A stretch of 64,000 bases of DNA from Sanderia malayensis (GCA_013076295.1 RQOL01000906.1:4216001-4280000), one strand, 5' to 3'; shown: positions 23,380 to 35,307, counted from the stretch's first letter. Made by a program: numbers and translations. The notes: a model not told the origin generated them from the sequence alone.

Positions 23380-24470
23380 ATGACGTAACCCTAACCCTAA
23401 CCCTAAGCCTAACCATAACCCTAAAGCCAATGCCTCAGCCATTAGGCACAGCATTGTGTCATATATGCTCCTGCGCAGTAACAATAATTAGCCAACTGCG
23501 CATGCTGACCACCTTTCTCCTCCGCATAACCTAACCCTAAGCCTAACCCTAACCCTAAGGCCAATGCCTCAGCCATTAGGCACAGCATTACGTCATAGAC
23601 GCTCATGCGCAATACCAATAATTAGCCCACTGCGCATGCCGACCACCTTTCTCCTCCGCATAACTTAACCCTAAGCCTAACCCTAACCCTAAGGCCAATG
23701 CCTCAGCCATTAGGCACAGCATTACGTCATAGACGCTCCTGCGCAGTACCAATAAATAGGCCACTGCGCATGCCGACCACCTTTCTCCTCCGCATAACCT
23801 AACCCTAAGCCTAACCCTAACCCTAAGGCCAATGCCTCAGCCATTATGCACAGCATTACGTCATAGACGCTCATGCGCAATACCAATAATTAGCCCACTG
23901 CGCATGCCGACCACCTTTCTCCTCCGCATAACTTAACCCTAAGCCTAACCCTAACCCTAAGGCCAATGCCTCAGCCATTAGACACAGCATTACGTCATAG
24001 ACGCTCCTGCGCAGTACCAATAAATAGGCCACTGCGCATGCCGACCACCTTTCTCCTCCGCATAACTTAACCATAAGCCTAACCCTAACCCTAAGGCCAA
24101 TGTCTCAACCATTAGGCACAGCATTGCGTCATATATGCTCCTGCGCAGTACCAATGAATAGGCCACTGCGCATGCCGACCACCTTTCTCCTCCGCATAAC
24201 TTAACCCTAAACCTAACCCTAACCCTAAGGCCAATGCCTCAGCCATTAGGCACAGCATTGCGTCATATATGCTTCTGCGCAGTACCAATAAATAGGCCAC
24301 TGCGCATGCCGACCACCTTTGTCCTCCACATAACCGAGCCCTAAACCTATGCCTAAACCTAACCATAACCCTGACCCTGAGGCCAATGCCTCCGCCATTA
24401 AGGACACAAACACGTCATATACGCTCCTGGGCAGTACCAAAGCTTATGTTACTACGCATTCTGACCACCT
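23380..24470. repeat. 134-bp satellite array with embedded telomere-like CCCTAA hexamers
   Basis: About eight head-to-tail units. The marker CCAATGCCTC (or variant) starts at 23427, 23561, 23695, 23829, 23963, 24097 and 24231, exactly 134 bases apart; the last step, to 24383, is 152 because the hexamer block is longer. Each unit contains: a block of 3-6 TAACCC/CCTAAG hexamers; GGCCAATGCCTCAGCCATTA; an ACGTCATA motif; TCCTGCGCAGTACCAATAA; and CCACTGCGCATGCCGACCAC. It lies directly upstream of ETAA1. Long minus-strand open frames rich in GLGLGL are translations of this repeat, not genes. Confidence 0.95.
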
Positions 24471-24651
24471 TTCTCCGCAGTGTAACGGAACCTTCCAAGC
24501 TTACGCTTATGTACTATGGGTATTAACTGATCCACCTCCAATTTGGGACTAGATTAGAACTATTTATTATGTACGCAATAACAATAGTATGTTTTTGTGC
24601 AGTATTTCTAAAGATAGATAGATGGATAATTTGGGACTACAATCAAATCTA

Positions 24652-24735
24652 CATAATTCGAGCTCGCATAATTCGAGCTTTCTCCAATTGGAACGAATTT
24701 CTGCGTCCCTTCAAGGATCTCTAGTTAACGAGTTT
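24652..24735. repeat. Repeat-like sequence with doubled CATAATTCGAGCT
   Basis: CATAATTCGAGCT-type words occur twice within about 15 bases, followed by GGAACGAATTTCTGCGTCCC. This resembles the end of a DNA-transposon relic, but no partner end was found. Confidence 0.3.
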
Positions 24736-24799
24736 CAACATATTTTGGATTTAAATCATAAGATTATGGTTGGTAGAACTTAACAATAGTTTTACTTAC

Positions 24800-25524
24800 C
24801 ACAAAACAATGAGGTTGCTTTGTCATCTGTATTGCATTTGTTCTTTGTCCTTCTACGGTGTATGTTTTCTTAGCCTATAGAATAAACAATAATTCTATTA
24901 AAATGTTACTCGCTACCTTCACCTTATTATAGTATATTTTATTTTTGTCTACAAGAAAAGGCTGTTAAATTCTTTACTTTTTTGGCCTCTAACTACCAGC
25001 CGTCGAAGATGCTGTACTGCCACCACAACATATTGACCAGGCCCGTGACTGGGTTGGACTCGAACCCAGGACCTTCGGCCTAAAATAGTCCCAAACAATG
25101 GTTCCAAACTGGTCTTAAACTATTCCTAAACTGGATGTCGATCTTGTGTATTACTATTCATTTCAAAACTTTGAGCCTCAAAATTAGCAATAAATCAATC
25201 CAAAAATCATTACCATGATACCATAAACATCAGCGCCTAGGCCTAATGTGTAATTGGGCCTAGGCCCTGCAGACAGCAAGTTGAAAGTTAAGTATCTCAG
25301 ATTGAAAAAATATGCACCTGTTGATACTTGTCTTCTGTCATCGTTGAACGGTTGTTATAATTCTTGTTAAGGTCATACTGGTGAAGCAATAAAAAAACTT
25401 TCCTTGTTTTCCTCCAATGAGTTCTTGAATTGAAACTGGTCACAGGAGAGCAAGGTGGTGGGTGAGAGTTCCACAGGTAGACCAAATTAGAATACAAAAC
25501 ATCAAAAAAATAGGGTTTATGCAA
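24800..25524 (-). CDS. Possible small two-exon gene or alternative upstream exons, unrecognised
   Basis: Two minus-strand open segments join in frame by canonical splice sites. The first ends at 25318 (TATCAACAG|GTGCAT) and includes MTEDKYQQ; the second is 24874-24800 (CTATAG|GCTAAG ... GTG|GTAAGT), 25 codons reading AKKTYTVEGQRTNAIQMTKQ and so on. Both junctions are phase 0. No 3' exon could be placed: the next 1.5 kb on this strand is mostly satellite. It could be a short gene whose end I missed, upstream exons of ETAA1, or chance. No family recognised. Confidence 0.3.
25030..25080 (-). repeat. Possible tRNA-derived SINE fragment
   Basis: The minus strand contains CTGGGTTCGAGTCCAACCCAG, with a good pol III B-box core (GGTTCGAGTCC). 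No A-box and no acceptor-stem pairing were found, so this is not a tRNA gene; at most it is a fragment of a tRNA-derived repeat. Confidence 0.25.
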
Positions 25525-25935
25525 TCAAATGATCATCCAATTTTCTTAATTTATCAAGTCAAATTGCATTAAAAAAAGATGTTTCTCTAATTTAAGCTCA
25601 ATTGAAGTCTTAATATTATAAGTCATAATACTATAAGTCTTAATATTATAAATCCTCAACAACAATAAAAAATTAAAATCAGAATTAGTTATTAAAAGTA
25701 CAAGTCTATGAGAGTAAAGTTTCACAAAAGCAAAAAACTATTTACTTTTATATGCATTTTATTGTGAAACCAGGAATTGAAAAGATCACTGCAATTGATC
25801 TTTAAATAAGATAGATAAATTGTCTTTGTAGTTGTTAACTGGGACTTATAGCTAGTTTAGTTATCAAAAAATGAATGTACATAGAAGAATGTATAGAATG
25901 TATATAAAATAAATTGCTACTTACCTAAAATTATG

Positions 25936-27740
25936 TTATGCATTATAAAAATGATCAACTTCATTTCTTAATTTATCAACACCACTGTCTACTGTATCTA
26001 TGGAAATGCGAGATGACTTGCTTTTTGAGCTGTGTGGCTTTTTTATAATATCTGTATTGTTGTCAGCAATCCAGTGGTCTTCAACACCATCTGAATAAAA
26101 AAATATAAACATCAAACAACTAAAAACAAAATAAATAAAACAAGTACAATGTGTTTTTAAACATATACTTCACCACAATTCCCAAATATTGTCTCAAAAG
26201 ACCATGGCTTTTTAATTATCCAAATTATTTTATTACATTCAAATTCAAAAGTATAAAGATCATTACTTGACACAATCTTACCATCTGAGTTGCCTTTATA
26301 TGTTTCCATTTCACCTCCGAGTCCTTCATCAATTTCCTCCCCTGCTTTGATTCTCTTGGCCTTCTCTCTGACCTTTCTCGCACGTTCTTCTAGTCGCCTT
26401 TGTTTCTCAACTCTTTCTGCCTGCAATCTCTCCCGTTTCTCATCCGTTGATTGCATTTTTGTTTTTATCTATAAAGAAATCATCATCACTATTACCAATG
26501 ATTCTTCTACAGTTAAAGAGATACTTAGTAATCTTTCTGCTAGAGCTATCCTATCATTAAGAGCCATTACAGAAGAAGACATCAGAAGTCAATTAATTGG
26601 AATTGTAGAAAGGACACAATAGTTGAAAATTACCTCATCTGCTTGTTCTTGCTGTTTGCTTAGCTCTCTTGCTGCAATAAGATCCCTCTTTCTTCTTGAC
26701 ATTCTACTTGATTTTAACTTCTTCCGCTCCAATTCCTTGCAAAACAAGAATATTCTCAAATCAATGCATGGAAAATAACTTTGTACTCAAACCAAATAGA
26801 GATTATTTGCTTCAAATAGAGGTGCAGACAGTAGTATGGTTAACTTACTAATTGTCTTTTCTCCTCTTTTAATTTCATTTTCTCTTCCAGGTCTCTTTCC
26901 GATAAAATCTTTGGTGGATTTGAAAGACTCTAAGATACAAAACATACCCTTTTAAAAACACGTCAAGCAAGCATGCAAATAACGCTTAATGAGATCTTCA
27001 AATCTAAATATCTATTGACACAGGTTAAAGGACAGTCTTTAATTAAAGTCAAATGCAAATGAATTTCACCTCTAGTCTTCTGGGTGGCATGAATGGTTTA
27101 GAAGCCAAAGTAGAGGGCTCTAATGGTACAATGAATGAAAGAGGTTTTGGCTTCAATGGATTGGCACCTGCAACAAATGGTAAAAATAACATCTTGTCAA
27201 TTATTCATGTTACAATCCCTAATGAGGATTTGTTGATACAGCTATTCTAAAATAAATCAAAAGCAAGTGCAAGTAATTAGGAAAAATAATTTTTATTTCC
27301 ATTTGCTTGTTTTTTAATATATTATCCATGTTTGTACACAAATATTTAGAGACATCTTCCTTGTAGAGGTAGGAAGGTGATTGAAATTGACCAAACAGTA
27401 AAAACTCACCAAGAGGCGGCTTGGCTGCAAAAATATCCACCCTTGTTTGACTCAACTGACTGTCCCTTTTGGCAAGATTGCCTGAGCCACTTCCTGGCCT
27501 GTTTTGCGAGACACTTGGTAGACTTGTTGGAGAGGACGGTTTAGCTTTAATAGACCCATTCGATGCTGTTCTTTCGGTTGATTTCTTTGGTGATATGGAG
27601 GGCAATTTCGTGCTGTTAGATTCTCTTCGACTTGCGACGAGTTTTGCTGTTGATGATGACGAAGGTACACTCGAAGTTGGCTTGTTAAAGTCATCTACAG
27701 TTTGGACTGAAGGGCTCACTTTTGAAGCACCGCAACCCAT
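25936..27740 (-). CDS. STMND1: Stathmin-domain protein with N-terminal acylation motif (STMND1-like)
   Basis: Six exons (minus): 27740-27410, 27167-27070, 26929-26849, 26735-26634, 26468-26282, 26090-25936; all phases agree and give about 317 residues. The protein starts MGCGASK, a strong N-myristoylation signal with an adjacent palmitoylatable Cys, as in vertebrate STMND1 (MGCG start). A Ser/Pro-rich linker follows. Then comes a long charged helix: ILSERDLEEKMKLKEEKRQL, ELERKKLKSSRMSRRKRDLI, TDEKRERLQAERVEKQRRLE, EERARKVREKAKRIKAGEE. This fits the stathmin tubulin-binding helix, which sequesters tubulin dimers. The C-terminus is short and Ser-rich, ending DHFYNA. Membrane anchoring plus a tubulin-binding helix suggests a microtubule regulator at a membrane. 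The helix is low in complexity, so the stathmin call leans on the MGCG start and overall layout. Confidence 0.65.
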
Positions 27741-27849
27741 GCTTTTATTCAACTTCCAAAATTCTGATGGTTTTATAACGGTTTATCCAACTTCTCGAAT
27801 TCACCTCCACACCACAGAAAAGAAATACTTTAAGCTCCTTCAAGGAAAG

Positions 27850-28125
27850 CTATATTATCTGTGACAGATATTCAGTTCTGCAGGTGAACCAGTTTGTTAC
27901 GAATGACTTTTGCTCGATAAATGAAATAAATGTTATGGAAACTTCTGTCTGATACCCGGCGATAAAGTTCACGTGAATTCGATGTTTGTTTGTTTTCATC
28001 TGAGCAACGGCACCGCATACGTCAAACTCTCTTTGATTTCCATTGCTTGTTGTACGTAGATTACGCACCCATGGCAACATTACATTCAAAATGCTCCTGC
28101 GCAATTCCGCTTGTTGTTGATTCAT
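27850..28125 (-). other. 91-codon open frame upstream of the stathmin gene, probably untranslated
   Basis: An ATG-initiated frame (MNQQQAELRR...) lies 110 bases upstream of the stathmin-like gene on the same strand. It has no recognisable domain. Part of it (GCTCCTGCGCAATTCC) resembles the 134-bp satellite unit. It may be 5' leader or repeat-derived sequence. Confidence 0.2.
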
Positions 28126-28505
28126 AGAAATTCTTAGCTTTCAGCCATCTTCACAGACAACAGTGTTTGGGGGTGGGGAAGTGGGAGGGGGTAAGGTATG
28201 CGTGTAATATCCCGCCTATGCGTTTTCTACAACAAGTTTTTGCGCTAATATATCACAGTACATTAATTAAAACAAGCGAATGATACCATAAACAATTATA
28301 AGTCAGTTTAACTAATAACTTTGCCTTGGGGGGACCTAGAAGCACGTTGTTGCAAACTAAATTTTACCAAATTGCTACACTTACTGATTTCAGAAAAAAG
28401 CAGCAATTAAATTATGTACATACATATATATATATATCCACTAATATATCTATCTATTGCATTAGATTATTCGCATGATAAACATCTATTGTAATACCTT
28501 TTTGG

Positions 28506-31500
28506 TCAGTTGTAGAAATCAAAATCAAAGTCATCATCATTGTTATTCTTTCCTCCAACTGATAAATTATTAGCACCGCTGATCTTTAGCTGTTCGCTAT
28601 CTTGCTCGTCGGAATCGGAATTTTCCCAGAAATCTTGAAGCGAAGTAAGCAAGTATAAAATAATAGAAGATGCAATGAGAAGGAAATAACAAAGTAGGAC
28701 ATAAGAGGAAAGGATAAATTAAGCAGGGTATAGGATAGAATGAGATACGATTGAAGATAGAATTGAAAAGGAAAGGATGGTGTAGGAGAATATAAGGAAG
28801 GATAAGCAGGGAAAAGATAACATGGGATAGGGAATGAAAAAATACGATAGGATATGGTATGAGATAAAAATATCATACTTAGTTTGCGGAACTTGCTAGA
28901 TATACTTTTTGCATTGTTAGGAGGTGATAAAACGTCACTTCTCGGTGAAAAAGTAGCTTGGTTCTCTTCATCCCCTTCCCATGATTCCACTTTGTCAACT
29001 GTGGGCTTATTATTAGTGCTGCATGAAAGAAAACGTCAATTTAATTCAAATTAGCTTCTTATTCCAGTCAAAGTTCACTGTAGCTGAAACTTTAAGGCAT
29101 ACAAAAACGTGCAGGCTTCGAATTCAGCCTATTGTTCAAACACAATAGACCATTGTTTATTCTATTGCTGTGAGAAGGGACGCAACGAACGTGAAGGTTC
29201 TCATAAAAGTACAGGTTCTAATCTTTGCCGTACCTGAATGTCGATAGCGGTTTCTTCATGCTATTTTCTTGCTTTGTTGAGCCATTCCCATCCCCCCTCT
29301 TTTTCATCATATTAAACATGTTTTTGCTTCGACTTTGAGCAAGACTTGAACTCAACATATCATCCAATTCATCATCAGAATCCTCATAAGTTAACTGGCT
29401 GTTGCTCGGTTGCTCCGACTTAGGATTAGTGTCTTGTTTATCGGTTTGATCTTTCGAAGAATATTCTTGCTCGTCTGGTAGCTCCTCGTTTGATTCTTCC
29501 AAGCTTTCTGCGTCACTTGCTTCATCTTCATCAACGTCTTCTTTACTCCGCTCATCATTAACCGAATTCTTGTCTCTGTTCAAGAGAAAGAAGTAATACC
29601 ATCAAATATATAAAATGCAATTAAACTGGAACATGATGTCTTTATAGACATCACCCAACATCATATCCTGTCTTTAATTATACATATGTATTTATATGCA
29701 TACGAATCGCCGTGGAGCTACTTTGGTGAGAGCCAGAAAGGCACGTTACATGAAGTTTATACGCATATATTATTTTCGTCATCCAATCAGTTGACTTGAG
29801 CATTCTGCGCATGCTTGAACCACATTCTCCCATAATTATGAATGCATTCAAATAACGAAAATAAATAATAATATTAACAATGACAATATCCTTTTTATAC
29901 GGGCCAAGTTTATTCAACAATAATGCACTCTTAAAAATTAAGGACCTGTATAAAATTACTTTTCAGCGCTGAAACTTCGCGCGTGTCTCATCTCTAGGGT
30001 GTTCGAAACATTGATGTTCACCCAGGCATAGAAGCAAGTCAAAGAATAATCAAGTGGGTTTTAAAGAATTACTAGTTGAAAATGAAACCTACTCATCTTT
30101 CCTTGTGGTAAATTCAGTTGAGTCAAACGTATCGTCATCATCATCATCATCATTTGAAATGCTTCCCAAATCAAGAGAAAGATCGTCAACAGCATTATCA
30201 TTTGTTTTATTTCCCAAGGCTTCTTCACTTTTCTTTGAATGCAACAGTTTCTTAGTGTCAAAATTTGTCTCTTGGTAAGGTTTACTGTCTTCTGAAAATT
30301 AATAACATGTTTATTACAGTAAGTGATTACGATTCATTAAGCCAGATTTGATACAGTAAAACCCGCATATAAGAACCAATGGATTAAGAGCCTTTAGGGT
30401 GATTTTGCTGCTCAAAGAAATAGAAGAAACAATAGCCTATTGTTTTAAAACAATAGGCTGGAAGGAAAATTTACAGGTTCTTATATGCGGGTTTTTACTG
30501 TATTTGATAATTAAATCAAACTTCAAAATCAAGAACTAAATGAAAGAGAAAATAAATATACCTGTATTGCTATCCTTATAACTTTTATCATTTGTTTCAG
30601 AGTATTGTACCTCTGATACTTCTTCCTCGATAAGTTTATTTTCGACGATATCTTCTTCTCCTTCATCCTCATCGTCACCTTCGTAAACATCAAGTGTTCT
30701 TTGTAATGCCACTTCCATCTGAGCAAAATGCAAAGGAGTTAAACAATCTCGCATATCTGGTCCCTCTTTCCTTGATTATATAATAGGTTCCATAAGTATT
30801 CAGCTTTAAAGTATTGATGAAACAACAGCAGGATGCAGATTCATTAATACAGTACGTCCAAAGAGGCTGAGGTTTGTTGAAAAGTGATAATGAATATTGA
30901 TGGAGAATGAATCTGATCCGATCCCTAACCTGAATCTGCATTTCTTGATTGCCTGGTGCGAGGAGATATGAGAATTTCTGACAAGCAACTATTGACTGGA
31001 ATACATTGTTACCAACAAGTAGTTCGATGTGGTTGAAAACGTATTCCCATAAATCATTAAAGCCAGGGTTCAATGCTTGCCTAAACGTAGAAGATATTAT
31101 GTAATTAGAAACTTGAACGTTGCGGCCAAAATTATAATATCAACTATACAGTTCCCACTTATACACTTGTGTTTTTATTGTTGTATTCTGTGACCGTCAT
31201 TGTTAATATGAAACAGAGTCAGAATAATCTCCGTTGCGTATTCATCTGCTCCATATCCATAGAAAGAAACAAGAAGTATAGTTGAACCTCCAATTGCTTG
31301 TATTCTTACTAAATGTTCCACTTCTTTCATATCACATGCATAAGTATTATACGAGATGGCTGTTATATTTCAAAATTACCCACAATTTATCGTATCAGTA
31401 TTATCATATAACTATACCTAACCCTAACTCAAATTCTTCAATAAGTAGGACACTTCACGCTATGGCTCTCAATAGTTTTAAGTCTTGTCACATGGAACAA

Positions 31501-34500
31501 AAATCTACAGAACAACGTCTGGATAGACATTAGCCACATACGACTCAAACTCTTTCCGTCTATACGACTCAGATTGAGGCTTCACTGCGCTCAATGACTA
31601 AAGCGGTATACATGGAAAACAACGTAAAGTTATAAACAACAGAAACAATCGATGAAGGTTGAAGATTTTATAGTGCAATTAGAACAAGGAGGGGAATATT
31701 GTAAAAGAGGATAATAGTCATTTACCTGACATCTGTGATTGTCTTGATAGATTTCAATTTGAAGTCACTTTTTAGGATACATCCGTGCCCGGACTCCTTT
31801 ATCCGCTCGGAGATTTCCAAAGCTGCAACGCTGCACAGATCACATGTCTTCAAGTCTTCCAATGTCCCAGACGAGGCCACAGTCCTATGACGAAATAATA
31901 GCCTCGATCTCAATATTGTCGAACGTCAAAGTAGCAAGGCCCTTTTATGACGAAGTTTACTTATATAATGAATTTAACATCTTGAGTGTAAGGAGCTCCT
32001 CATTTGACGGAATCAATTTGGATTCTCTTAAAATCTAGTTAATTATTTCATACTTACGCTTTGATGTCGTTTATCATTTCTTTCGGCGATTCGTTGAAGA
32101 GCCTCGAGTAGAACTCGCCTTTCGGCGCAATACCCATGCGATTCTCAATTTCCTCTAACAAATACGACAAGTCATTGATGTCCAAGCACGAATACTTCTC
32201 GCTTGCGACTTTTGCTGGTGATGTCACAGAGGATCGTGAACTCGAGCTGCGTACCTCAGGCTGCGGAGGAGACGGATTCCGAGCGTCAGAAGGAATTGTA
32301 TTCTCGGCCAATAAAATACTCGGTTTACTTTCGGGCAACGAATTCCCAGTGGGATATACATCCAATTGGCTACCTGCTTCTGAAACATGAACTTCTCTGG
32401 AATCGTCTTTCAAGATATTCCTTTGAAGAGAAGGTCTCGTTGGTTTTTCGGCTTCGTTTTTCGAATTATTGGGCAATGATTCGCCATCTTCGCTGATATT
32501 CCCCGAAGAATTTTCGAATTGAATACTCGACTTGCGTTGCATCTCTCGATTTCTTTCAATTAAATCAAAATGATTACCTTCATCGTGTACCTGCTTTTCG
32601 TAAGTATTTGCAACCTCTCTCACGTCCATGGCATCGTCTATACGAGCCTCTACTTGAAACCGAGGCTCATCAATGACAACTTCAGCTTCGCTATACAAAA
32701 CACGGTCATTGATTTTGTTTTCATCTGCAGAGCTCTCACCCAAACGCCTTCCCTTCTCTCTACCCATTTCAAGAACACTTTTATTCAAAACTGTTCCATT
32801 GGCAACATCATCACAACTCCGTTTCTTTTCAAGCCTCTTGTAATCATTCTCATTAAATTTGATATCCCTTTCATTCTCAGTTACTCCAGCCATCAAATCA
32901 TCAGTATCACTGCACCTTGCTCCTTCAACAGCAATAAAGCTCTTATCATATCCGTCTGTCTCAACATTATCACATCTTTCACGTGAATCCGCATTTTTAG
33001 TATCATCTCCATTAAACAGCTTTCTGTCTAGAGGCATAACTTCGGTACTCTGTTCTGCATGCATATCTCTTCTATCAATAACTCCATTTTTAATATGTAA
33101 AGGCATCTTTGATGCATCAGCTATTCCGTTAATCTTTACAGAGCTCTGAGATGCTCTACCATTAGCTCTGGTATCTAATCTCTCCTCATTATTCTGCAAA
33201 GGCATTTCCATTCCTGAAGATGTGACAAAACTTGGAGATACTTTGGTATTAGCTTTGCCATCATCCCTACTTTGATTAATTAACGGACTTTGCCCCTTAG
33301 GCACAGTATACTCAGATCTTCCACAATCAGTTGCAACTTGTGAAGCATTGAAGCTCAGTCCACTTGCTGCCATTTGCATACCAGGAGAAAATGCCATTGG
33401 CAATAGAACAAGCTTACCATCTGGACTCAATGCTAGTGCCTGTGGTAGAATGGTATACTTTGATATGTCGGCTGCTTGATTGATTTGTGGTAAATTTGAA
33501 ATTTTCTCATACATTCTGTCAGGTGCAACATTAATTTCATTATGTTCCGGTGATACCCTGTTCCAAGGGTCCAGTTCTCTTCCGTGAGATCTAGGGTGAT
33601 TCTTCCTTGGATCTGAATTCTGATGCATTGATGCAAAATTATGATTTTCACTATAATGTTGACTAGACTCCCTGTTGTGAGGTTTGGATTCTGGCCTACA
33701 GTGTCCAGCAAAAGGTCTGCTATCACTACTAGCATGATATGGCAAGGGCAGAGTGTGTGTTTCTAATTCTTGTCTCAAATCATTCCACTCTTGTTTTAAC
33801 TCATAATTCTGCCGAAAACTACTTTGGTTAAGCCTGGAGCCATTGCCAAGATCAGGAGAATGTTCAAATCTTCTCATTGGTCTCTCAACATGATTAGACA
33901 ATGCATGGTTTCTTGACAGCCTGCCATCGTGTAAGATTGGAGAGAAATCTTTGTGTTTAGGAGAAGATTGAAGAATACTGTCCTGGTTCTCTATTTGAGA
34001 TACATTGCCCATCTCATCTAGATATTTGTTTTGAATTGATCTTTTTGCAGCTGGTTTGGTTCTCTGCTTGCCATCTGATTCCTGAAGAACAAAAGAAATA
34101 CTCGTAACAAATTCAACTGTGCCTACCTGCTTGAAGAATTCTACAAATTTTCATGAATGATAATTTTACCTCACTGGTCAACCTTGCAGCCGTTCTCATC
34201 AGTTCTATATTTCCTTTCCAATCTGGATAGACATTGTCAATATATGACTCATATCGTTTCTAAAATAGACAATAAATCCAATTTCATTTAATTATATGAA
34301 GGAAGCATTTGAAAATCTTCAAGCAGCAAACTGCTTCGAGACAGATTCACTCATATTTGAGGCACAAAATAAATCTATTTAGAATTCAATAAAAGAAGCA
34401 GTAAACAGAAAGTTGCTTGCGATTTTAGTTCAAACAGATTTGAAGATTTATATGCTGTATATGAGGTCTAGGTTTCTTGTGTTCAGAGAAGGTCTATTAG

Positions 34501-34930
34501 AGATACGTAGTTGCATACCTTGACATTTCTCAATTTATCTGCCTTCCTTTCAAGGTCTGACGATGCCTCCGTAACCTTTCCAAAATCTGCTAGGAGATTC
34601 TCATTTCTTAGCTTGCTCTTTCTCTCTCCATCTTTCAAACGTTCCAGCAAGCTCTTCAACTTCTCTGACTTCATCTTAGACCTAAGCAACAGATAAACCA
34701 ATATATACCATGCAATTGCCACAATATACGCCAAAACGTCCTGGATCTTCTGGGCTAGCAAGCAATGGTGCAAGGTGCAAAAAGTATAAAAGTATTGGGC
34801 CTAAGCCCGGCAAATTAGTTTCAACGCATTTCTATGAAATTACTCACGCCAAACGTTCACGTTGTTGAGCCTTTATCGTATTTACTCCATTTTGTCTTGA
34901 ATTATACCTCGGTAAATGACGGTTATCCAT
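28506..34930 (-). CDS. KIZ: Centrosomal protein kizuna-like
   Basis: Kizuna is a PLK1 substrate that keeps the pericentriolar material intact. Eleven exons (minus): 34930-34848, 34681-34519, 34259-34170, 34081-32058, 31884-31726, 31080-30930, 30718-30562, 30291-30093, 29575-29234, 29018-28879, 28633-28506; frames close to about 1,211 residues (human about 670). The N-terminus is a coiled coil (KSEKLKSLLERLKDGERKSK, LERKADKLRNVKKRYESYI) like the kizuna N-terminus. The centre is a very long hydrophilic exon. A moderately hydrophobic helical region follows (NDLSYLLEEIENRMGIAPKG, NPGFNDLWEYVFNHIELLVG). The C-terminal third is acidic, ending NFWENSDSDEQDSEQ ... DDDFDFDFYN, comparable to the kizuna ending (WDESDDSNSE ... 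DDSDDFYD). Identification rests on the two ends; the middle is unaligned. The start is 377 bases from the CNIH stop. Confidence 0.65.
28640..28870. repeat. Degenerate purine-rich GGATA-type repeat in a KIZ intron
   Basis: The plus strand is almost all A/G with recurrent AGGATA, GGGATAGG and GAGATA words, and no fixed period that I could establish. It fills the last KIZ intron. Confidence 0.55.
29125..29222. mobile_element. MITE family A fragment in a KIZ intron
   Basis: Contains CCTATTGTTCAAACACAATAG followed by ACGTGAAGGTTCTCATA and ACAGGTTCTAAT. The family core is present; the terminal repeats are incomplete. Confidence 0.4.
30352..30502. mobile_element. MITE family A, complete copy in a KIZ intron
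   Basis: About 150 bases with near-perfect terminal inverted repeats: left TACAGTAAAACCCGCATATA, right TATATGCGGGTTTTTACTGTA. The interior holds AACAATAGCCTATTGTTTTA followed by AACAATAGGCT, able to fold into a tight hairpin. The ends are compatible with a TA target. No coding capacity. Confidence 0.9.
31291..31352 (+). pseudogene. Inverted fragment of CNIH exon 3 inside a KIZ intron
   Basis: The plus strand here reads TTGTATTCTTACTAAATGTT then CCACTTCTTTCATATCACAT. CNIH exon 3 (minus, about 36045-35988) has the same string with two changes in that stretch. Translation gives FLLNVPLLSYHMHKY against FLLNVPLLCYHIYRY in CNIH. Weaker similarity continues past the exon border into intron sequence, so it is a genomic rather than cDNA copy. 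It lies between KIZ coding exons 5 and 6, opposite to the host gene. Confidence 0.8.
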
Positions 34931-35142
34931 CACTTCCACCAAGTTTAATGCATTTAAATCTAGAAGGATCCTTCAGAGGGGCGGCCATTAATGGCTAAAG
35001 ACTTTGAGTATGCATCAAAGGCTGACTACTATATTCGATGGTTGTTATGGTTGCAAAGCTAAGGTGAGAGCTAGAAACGCAGGCGCAAAGTATGAAATGT
35101 TAATTCCAATAAAAGAAAGTTGTTACAAAGTCAGACTTAAAT

Positions 35143-35148
35143 TTATTT
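35143..35148 (-). terminator. Candidate polyadenylation signal (AATAAA) of CNIH
   Basis: Minus-strand AATAAA about 160 bases after the CNIH stop, in the short gap before the KIZ start codon at 34930. Confidence 0.45.
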
Positions 35149-35307
35149 AAATACCATCCATTTTATACTGAAAAAACTTATCTCAATACAATAAGTAACT
35201 AAGTGAACATTCAATAATGACAATAGCATTGTTAAGCCTTAATCTTAGTTCAGGTTGAAAAAAAATGTTCTTGAACTTGATGAAGTTTGATGAAGTGCCA
35301 AAAACAG

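Noticed and set aside
23871..24440. Minus-strand open frames rich in GLGLGL and CGGERWSACAV
   Set aside because: They are translations of the 134-bp satellite; the period is not a multiple of three and the frames drift between units.
25030..25080. tRNA gene
   Set aside because: Only a B-box-like T-arm is present; no A-box, anticodon arm or acceptor stem can be drawn.
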